NCBI GenBank assembly: GCA_035650255.1
Contig: DASRIA010000057.1
Location: 1-64,000 of the forward strand
Source: DASRIA01 sp035650255
GTDB lineage: Bacteria > Actinomycetota > Thermoleophilia > Solirubrobacterales > JBBDJG01
Length of the DNA: 64,000 nt
Direction: 5' to 3'
The position numbers and the translations under genes are program-made. Shown piece by piece: positions 58,922 through 64,000 of the stretch. Below the pieces are notes generated by a model. That model was not told the DNA's origin. It did no database searches and saw only the letters and a list, made by a program, of their open reading frames with translations. Within the stretch, counting starts at the first letter, position 1. The number at the start of each line of letters is the position of its first letter.

Positions 58922-60148
58922 TTGAAGCGACGCAAGCCGTATTTCTCGTGGTTGGGCTCGAAGCCCGCATTCCTGGTTATCGCGATCGCCGTCCTCGTGA
59001 TGGCGCTGCCGGTCGCGGCCGGCGCCAACGGCGGCCACAACGGTGGCGACAAGGCCGGCAAGGGCCACCACAAGAAGGGTGACCACAACGGCGGTAAGGG
59101 CGGAAAGAAAGTGACCGTCATGACCCGCAACGTCTACCTCGGCGCCGACCTCGGGCCGGCGCTTGCCGCGAGCACGATCCCGGCCGCCGTCGACGGAGGC
59201 GGTGTGATCTGGGCAGAGGTCCAGGCGACGAACTTCCCCGAGCGCGCTGTGCCGCTGGCCGAGGAGATCGACGAGTCGGACGCGGACCTCGTCGGCCTGC
59301 AGGAGGTTGCGCTCTGGCGGACGCAGACGCCGTCGGACCTCGGGGGCCCGCCGCTCACACCCGGCACCCCCGCCACCGAGGTGGCGTATGACTTCCTCGC
59401 ATTGCTGCTCGCCGAGCTCGACAAGCTCGGAGGCGACTATGAGGTGGTCCACGTCCAGGACGAGTTCGACGCGGAGTTGCCGGTCGACGTAGACGCAAGC
59501 GACGCGACGGGCAGCCCTCCCTTCGGGGCCGAGCTGGACGTCCGACTGACGATGCGCGACGTGATCCTCCGCAAGAAGGACAGCAAGGTGCAGGTCAGCA
59601 ATCCCACCGGCGCCCACTACCAAACGCTGTTCACGCCGTTGATCGGCGGCGCCCTCCCGCTTCCGGTGAAGCGCGGTTGGCAGTCCGTCGAGGCCAGCTT
59701 CGGGGGCAAGCACAACGACAAGCACCAGTTCCGCTTCGTCAACACCCACCTCGAGGCCTTCGGTGAGGACACGATCCGCGAGGCACAGGCCAAGGAGCTG
59801 TTCGCGGCGGGTGGACCGCTCGTCACCGACAAGCAGGTCATCCTGGTCGGTGACCTCAACTCGGGTACCGAGGCGAGGCACAACATCCACGACACCGATC
59901 AGCTTGCGTTCAGCGCGCTGCTCGGCTTCGGGATGAACGACAACGGAGCGGTCCAGAGCTGTTGCTACTCGGACATCTTCGATCCCACGCAGGTGTTCGA
60001 TCACACGGTCGACCACGTTCTCACGAAACCGGCACTGAAGACCAAGCGGGCGTTCGTGACCGGGAACGACCCGGACGAGCGCACGCCGTCGGGCCTGTGG
60101 CCGTCTGACCACGGCGGAGTGGTCAGCACGCTGAAGCTGCAGAAGTAG
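58922..60148 (+). CDS. Secreted endonuclease/exonuclease/phosphatase-family protein
   Basis: A 408-residue exported phosphodiesterase. TTG 58922 follows AAGGAGGGGG, and residues ~14-34 form a signal helix. A His/Gly/Lys-rich linker (~35-62) precedes the EEP domain with TRNVYLGADL, DLVGLQEVALW (metal Glu), NTHLEAFGED, LVGDLNSG and WPSDHGG, the usual catalytic Asn/Asp/His set. It may be a nuclease, a sphingomyelinase-like enzyme or a phosphatase. The linker may bind metal. A strong hairpin follows. Confidence 0.82.
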   Translation: MKRRKPYFSWLGSKPAFLVIAIAVLVMALPVAAGANGGHNGGDKAGKGHHKKGDHNGGKGGKKVTVMTRNVYLGADLGPALAASTIPAAVDGGGVIWAEVQATNFPERAVPLAEEIDESDADLVGLQEVALWRTQTPSDLGGPPLTPGTPATEVAYDFLALLLAELDKLGGDYEVVHVQDEFDAELPVDVDASDATGSPPFGAELDVRLTMRDVILRKKDSKVQVSNPTGAHYQTLFTPLIGGALPLPVKRGWQSVEASFGGKHNDKHQFRFVNTHLEAFGEDTIREAQAKELFAAGGPLVTDKQVILVGDLNSGTEARHNIHDTDQLAFSALLGFGMNDNGAVQSCCYSDIFDPTQVFDHTVDHVLTKPALKTKRAFVTGNDPDERTPSGLWPSDHGGVVSTLKLQK

Positions 60149-60160
60149 CGACTACCCAAG

Positions 60161-60199
60161 AACTGTCCGGCCTGGCGGTGGGCGCCGGGCCGGACGGTT
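60161..60199 (+). terminator. Terminator hairpin
   Basis: A 12-bp stem with one G-T pair (60161-60172 with 60188-60199) and a 15-nt loop, 13 nt after the endonuclease stop. The arms end in GGTT. Confidence 0.55.
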
Positions 60200-60217
60200 C
60201 GCCGTACACTCGCGCTC

Positions 60218-60298
60218 ATGGACGGTGAACTGAGCTTCTTCGAGCTGGGCGTGGGCGAAACCGATCGGGCGCGTAAGTTCTACGGCAGTACGCTTTGT
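60218..60298 (+). pseudogene. Truncated VOC/glyoxalase-family gene remnant
   Basis: ATG 60218 begins MDGELSFFELGVGETDRARK, followed by FYG, the standard N-terminal strand and helix of a vicinal-oxygen-chelate protein. After about 25 codons the family similarity stops, and the frame runs through the start of the alpha/beta hydrolase gene. A deletion joining the two genes is the simplest explanation. The remaining 27 residues cannot fold as a VOC domain. Confidence 0.6.
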
Positions 60299-60303
60299 GG
60301 CCG

Positions 60304-61077
60304 ATGCCGGCTTTGCAACGGCCCGCGGGAGTCGAGATCCACTGGGAGGAACGAGGCGACGGGCCGCTGGTCCTCGTGCTGCATCACTGCTTCTCGCACC
60401 CTGCTGTCTACCAAGGCCTGTGCGACGAGCTCGCCCGCGACCACCGGGTGGTCACGTACGACGCCCGCGGCACCGGACAGTCGACTCGGGCCGGGCCATA
60501 CGAGTTGTCCGTGGACATCGAGGATCTCGAGGCGCTCCTGGACGAGCTCGGCGGAGACGCGGTGGCCGTCGGGCTCGGCGACGGCCGCGACCGCGCGGTA
60601 CGCGTTGCGTGGTCGCGTCCGGACCTGATCCACGCGGTCGTCGGTTGCGACGCCACGCCAATGGGCCGGGGCGTCGGTGACGTGGATGCTCCGAGCACCT
60701 CGCAGGCGGTCCTCGAGGCCGTGGTGGGCCTTGCGGGCAGCAATCAGCGGACCGCGATGCGAGGCCTCCTCGACTTCACGAATCCCGGGATGACGGAGGA
60801 AGAGCTTGGCCGGCGGCTCGATGCCGAGGTCGCCTACTCGTCGCGGGAGGCCTTGCAGGCGCGGGCGCAGTGGTTTCTCCGGCGGGACAGCGTGGAGGCG
60901 GCGCGGGCGATCCGGGACCGCCTCTGGATCGCCTACTGGGAGAGTGACTGGACTCCCGGCGTTGCGGCCGAAAAGATCCATGAGTTTCTTCCGGAGGCGC
61001 GCGTGTACCCGGTCGGCGCCGGGCCCATCAGCCGCCCAGACCTGACCGCCGACGTGGTCCGGAAGGTGACGGCCTAG
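60304..61077 (+). CDS. Alpha/beta hydrolase-fold protein with altered nucleophile
   Basis: A 257-residue protein. The oxyanion loop reads LVLHHCFSH, and the next strand-turn VVTYDARGTGQST is classic for the fold. Where the nucleophile elbow GxSxG should be, the sequence reads GLGDGRD, so there is no serine. An adjacent Asp could serve as in dehalogenases, or the protein may be inactive. The C-terminus lacks an obvious GHxxxxE-type histidine, the last residues being RPDLTADVVRKVTA, so it may be shortened. ATG 60304 is chosen; TTG 60295 is possible. It starts directly after the VOC remnant, suggesting a deletion may have removed its own leader. Confidence 0.6.
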   Translation: MPALQRPAGVEIHWEERGDGPLVLVLHHCFSHPAVYQGLCDELARDHRVVTYDARGTGQSTRAGPYELSVDIEDLEALLDELGGDAVAVGLGDGRDRAVRVAWSRPDLIHAVVGCDATPMGRGVGDVDAPSTSQAVLEAVVGLAGSNQRTAMRGLLDFTNPGMTEEELGRRLDAEVAYSSREALQARAQWFLRRDSVEAARAIRDRLWIAYWESDWTPGVAAEKIHEFLPEARVYPVGAGPISRPDLTADVVRKVTA

Positions 61078-61105
61078 GTCGCTCACAGGCCGCGAGGCAG
61101 CCGGC

Positions 61106-62539
61106 CTACCGTGTTCCAAGTCGATCGCGCACGACCACCCGCGCGCCGCGCGCCGGGATCATCGTGACGTTGCGGTGCCGCGCGTGCTCAGGCTCGGGCT
61201 CCGCTGCCTCGAGGTCCAGGCGGCGGGCCATGGCCGCGAGCACGACCCGCTGCTCCGCCATCGCAAGCGTGGCGCCGAGACAGCGGCGGATGCCGCCCCC
61301 GAACGGGATCCATTCGTAGGTCCCGGGCTTGTGGCCCAGCCAGCGCTCGGGTCGGAACGAGAACGGCTCCGGGTAGAGGTCCTCGCGGTGGTGCAGGAGC
61401 AGGATGCTCATGTCGATCGGCGTGCCGGCCGGCACCGCATACGGTCCCAGGCGCCACGGCACCGTCACCCGGCGGCCCACCATCGGGATCACCGGACGCA
61501 CGCGCATGGCCTCCGTGATCACGGCCTCCACGCTGTCGTCCGCATCGTCGCCTGACCGCACGGCGTCGCGCAGGCGCTCGTATGCGTCCGGCGTCCTCAC
61601 GAGCCGCTCCCAAGTCCATGCCAGCGAGTTCGCCGTGGTCTCGTGCCCGGCGAGCACGAGCGTGAGCAGCTCGTCGCGCACCTCCCGGTCGGACAGTGTC
61701 TCGCCCTCCTCGGTCTCAGCGCGCAGCAGCAGCGAGAGGATGTCGTGGCGCTCGTCGAGGTCTTCGGCCCGGCGGCGCTCGGAGATCACGGCGTACGTGG
61801 GCCGGTCGAGCATGGCCATCGCCACGCGCAGCACGCCCCTGGGCTCCGTCTGCCCCAGGTTGATCAACTCGCTGACCTGCGCGGCGGGTGAGGTGGAGCC
61901 GGCCAGGATCCTCTTGGTGGCGGTCCGCAAGGCGTTCTCGGTGGTTCCCTCCGCCGGACCTTCGATGCCGAAAACGCCGGCCATGATCACGTCCAGCGTG
62001 ATCGCCTGCATGCGGGGCGCCAGCGCGAACGGCCGGCCCACCGGCCAGCTCTCGATCTCCCGCTCGGCGGCATCGGCGATCAACTGCGCGTAGCGGGCCA
62101 CCGCCTCGCCGTGGAACGGCGGCAGCAGCAGCTTGCGCTGGCGCATGTGCCTGTCGCCCAGCGCGGTGAGAACGGAGTTCGGCCCCACGATCGGACGCAG
62201 CGGCGACTCGCCCGTGAGCGAGGGCGCCTGTTCCGGCTTGGCCGTGAAGAGGGATCGCACGTGGTCCGGATGGCTCGTGACGGCCATCTCGCCGATCACA
62301 GCGTGCATGCGAAAGACCTCGCCCAGCTCACGCCGCGCGCGGAAGACGAACTCGATCTGGCGCTGGTTGAAGCGCAGTATCTGCAGCAGCCGGGGCGATG
62401 CGATCGCGGGCGGCTCGGGCAGACCGCCGGCCTCGTCGGCCTCGAGCGGCCCGGCCGGGGAGGGCGCCGCCTGTCCGATCAGGTCATTGGGGGACGACTC
62501 GTCGAGTTTCGTGAGCTGCTCGGCCTGAGCGTCGCTCAT
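61106..62539 (-). CDS. Cytochrome P450
   Basis: A 477-residue P450 monooxygenase. The I-helix oxygen motif is AGHETT, the K-helix ExxR is EAMR, the PERF region is RPERW, and the heme loop is FGGGIRRCLG with the cysteine ligand. The N-terminal ~40 residues are polar, so it is soluble as usual in bacteria. Substrate and redox partners are unknown; no ferredoxin is adjacent. It resembles the CYP102/CYP4-type hydroxylase branch more than macrolide P450s, but that is an impression. The stop faces the convergent hydrolase gene. Confidence 0.92.
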   Translation of the reverse strand: MSDAQAEQLTKLDESSPNDLIGQAAPSPAGPLEADEAGGLPEPPAIASPRLLQILRFNQRQIEFVFRARRELGEVFRMHAVIGEMAVTSHPDHVRSLFTAKPEQAPSLTGESPLRPIVGPNSVLTALGDRHMRQRKLLLPPFHGEAVARYAQLIADAAEREIESWPVGRPFALAPRMQAITLDVIMAGVFGIEGPAEGTTENALRTATKRILAGSTSPAAQVSELINLGQTEPRGVLRVAMAMLDRPTYAVISERRRAEDLDERHDILSLLLRAETEEGETLSDREVRDELLTLVLAGHETTANSLAWTWERLVRTPDAYERLRDAVRSGDDADDSVEAVITEAMRVRPVIPMVGRRVTVPWRLGPYAVPAGTPIDMSILLLHHREDLYPEPFSFRPERWLGHKPGTYEWIPFGGGIRRCLGATLAMAEQRVVLAAMARRLDLEAAEPEPEHARHRNVTMIPARGARVVVRDRLGTR

Positions 62540-62641
62540 AGGGACCCCTACGTCACCGTGTGGACATCAGCACGGGCGGCATACCCGGGCGATGCTCGTG
62601 GCAATGTGCGAATCGACACAGAGCCGTCGCTCCACTTCCAG

Positions 62642-63580
62642 CTAGAGCACCCGGTAGACGATGTGCGTCCCCGCGAGCCCGTCGAGCTCCAGCTCGCGCT
62701 CGTTCTCGAAATGCAGATCGCCGGCGCTCTCCGTCAACTGCTTCACGACGGAGGAGGCAAGGATCTCGCCGCCGCGGGCCCGGTCGGCGATACGCGCGGC
62801 CAGGACGATGTTCTTGCCGTAGAAGTCGGCCTCCTCCTTGATCGCCTCACCGGTATGCAGGCCGATGCGCAGGCGGATCGGCGTGTCGGCGTGGTCGCCG
62901 AGCTGAGCGTCGATTGCGTCCTGAATGGCGCGGGCGCACTGGACCGCGCGGCGGGCGCTTGGGAACGCGATCATGAACCCGTCGCCCTGTGACTTGACCT
63001 CGAATCCGCCGTGTTCGTGCACCTGCTCGCGCACGATCGCGTGGTGGGCACGGAGCAGCTCCAGCCACCGCACGTCGCCGAGGCGCTCGTTCAGCTGCGT
63101 GGAGGCTTCGATGTCGGTGAACAGGATCGTGACCGTGCCGTCCGGTGCGGCGGCCGGCCGGAGGCTCGGTCGCTCCGACCCGACGCTCGACGCCATCTCC
63201 TCGACGGACGTGGGCGTATCCCGGACCGGCGCCGCGTTGCTCTCGCCCGCCGGCGCCATCCCCGGCGACTGCCAACCCTTGCGGTGAAACACCACGGCCC
63301 AATGGGCTGCGAGGCCGAGGCCCCAGCCCAGGAGCGACCACACCGGCCAGAAATACCCACCGCCGCTCACCGCCCAGATGCCGATCAGGAACACGTTCAC
63401 CAGGAGGTAGAACGTCAGATGGACCTTGAAGCTTTGGCGAAGCACGCGAAGGAGCGGTTTGCTGTGTGGACCAGCCGGACTATATCCGTGCCGCCCTGGC
63501 CGGCCGGCTCCGGATCTCGGGAGCGACGTCAGCGCGCAATCGGTGCCCCGGGTTCGACCCGCCAGAAAAGCTGCAGCCAC
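62642..63580 (-). CDS. Membrane class III adenylate/guanylate cyclase
   Basis: Up to 312 residues. Two membrane helices (~54-72 and ~76-95, a 2TM domain rich in Trp and Phe) precede a linker. The class III cyclase domain (~145-312) has ILFTDIEAST (first metal Asp), EVKSQGDGFM (second metal Asp and substrate-contact lysine), RIGLHTGEA and YGKNIVLAARIADRA. It should make cAMP or cGMP. GTG 63580 gives the longest form; GTG 63445 starts just before the first helix. Two cNMP-type receptor genes are in the window (17130 and 27845), so a link is possible but not shown. Confidence 0.82.
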   Translation of the reverse strand: MAAAFLAGRTRGTDCALTSLPRSGAGRPGRHGYSPAGPHSKPLLRVLRQSFKVHLTFYLLVNVFLIGIWAVSGGGYFWPVWSLLGWGLGLAAHWAVVFHRKGWQSPGMAPAGESNAAPVRDTPTSVEEMASSVGSERPSLRPAAAPDGTVTILFTDIEASTQLNERLGDVRWLELLRAHHAIVREQVHEHGGFEVKSQGDGFMIAFPSARRAVQCARAIQDAIDAQLGDHADTPIRLRIGLHTGEAIKEEADFYGKNIVLAARIADRARGGEILASSVVKQLTESAGDLHFENERELELDGLAGTHIVYRVL

Positions 63581-63653
63581 CGCGCCCCGGTTGGACTTCC
63601 CACCCGCGTGGAACTAGGCTGAGCGCTCAGCGTCGGAGCAGGAAGGAGCACAA

Positions 63654-64000
63654 ATGAGAGGTGCCGGACGTGCCATGTTCGCAGCATTCCTGCTGTTGAT
63701 CGCGGGCACGATCAACATCATCTATGGCATCGGGGCCTTGGACGATGCCAACATCTTCGTCAACGACACGCGGTACATACTCGACGACCTCAACACGTTG
63801 GGTTGGGTCCTCATCATCCTCGGCGTGATCCAGCTCACCGGGGGGTTCTCGCTGCTGGCGGGCAACACCTACGGCCGGGTGATCGGGATCGCCGCCGGTA
63901 CGCTCGGCGCCGTCGGGGCGCTGCTCTCGATCGGTGGGGACAACCCCTGGTGGTCGCTCGGCGTCTTCGCCCTGTGCATCTACGTCGTGCACGGCCTGAT
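63654..64000 (+). CDS. DUF7144-like membrane protein (right edge cut)
   Basis: ATG 63654 with AGGAAGGAG 5 nt upstream opens a frame that runs off the right edge after about 115 codons. The translated start MRGAGRAMFAAFLLLIAGT is followed by INIIYGIGAL, then a polar loop with several Asp and Asn. Further helices contain LGWVLIILGVIQLTGGFSLL and LGAVGALLSIGGDNPWWSL. About four membrane helices are expected, as in the DUF7144 family. The function is unknown. It is divergent from the cyclase. Confidence 0.72.
   Translation, partial: MRGAGRAMFAAFLLLIAGTINIIYGIGALDDANIFVNDTRYILDDLNTLGWVLIILGVIQLTGGFSLLAGNTYGRVIGIAAGTLGAVGALLSIGGDNPWWSLGVFALCIYVVHGL

Overview
The window is about 64 kb of very G+C-rich DNA (several coding lines exceed 80% G+C). 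Genes are short-spaced and start-stop overlaps are common. Monoderm-type secreted enzymes, NarL/HisKA_3 two-component proteins, anti-sigma and STAS regulators and DUF6766 point to an actinobacterium. A deep, soil-type lineage such as Thermoleophilia (Solirubrobacterales/Gaiellales) is my inference from gene content, not a database result. I see no rRNA, tRNA, CRISPR array, transposase or integrase. No intergenic gap exceeds 300 bp; the longest, about 245 bp, precedes the hydrogenase operon.

Left part (1-25 kb): secreted and envelope enzymes mixed with signalling genes. There are two members of a secreted beta-propeller/C-terminal-module family (the first cut by the left edge), PhoD, a ceramidase-like protein, a purple-acid-type phosphatase with RTX-like repeats and a VanY-type carboxypeptidase. 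Signalling proteins are a GGDEF/HD-GYP enzyme, a REC/HD-GYP regulator, an RsbW-like kinase, a STAS protein and a Crp-like regulator. A LigD end-joining ligase is translationally coupled to a helical protein of unknown function.

Middle part (23.5-46 kb): an energy and redox region that looks like a hypoxia or dormancy regulon. A DevS/DosS-like GAF-GAF kinase with the conserved GAF-A histidine, a NarL-type regulator and a CBS protein lie beside a complete group 3b [NiFe]-hydrogenase operon. Then come a CBS gene, a 2-oxoacid:acceptor oxidoreductase (gamma, alpha, beta), a GltD-like flavoprotein with ferredoxin clusters and a GNAT/ADP-forming acyl-CoA synthetase fusion. After these are a TreT-like glycosyltransferase, a tandem universal stress protein, a K+ channel, a third CBS gene and two SQR-like flavoproteins. 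The three CBS genes each have a related palindrome (GGTCCGTA...ACGGA type) just upstream. Together they could oxidise 2-oxoacids, make ATP by substrate-level phosphorylation and dispose of electrons as H2 or NAD(P)H when oxygen is scarce.

Right part (46-64 kb): a cold-shock gene and small proteins, then a tightly coupled three-gene operon on the minus strand. It encodes a patatin-like phospholipase with a transmembrane insertion, a CHAT protease and a metallo-beta-lactamase-fold protein. This is the best candidate for an undescribed conflict or antiphage system. After it come the third propeller/C-terminal-module protein, a Ser/Arg-rich protein, a secreted amidohydrolase, a zinc-ribbon methyltransferase, DUF899, a secreted endonuclease/phosphatase, a truncated VOC gene beside an alpha/beta hydrolase, a P450, a class III cyclase and a DUF7144-like membrane protein cut by the right edge.
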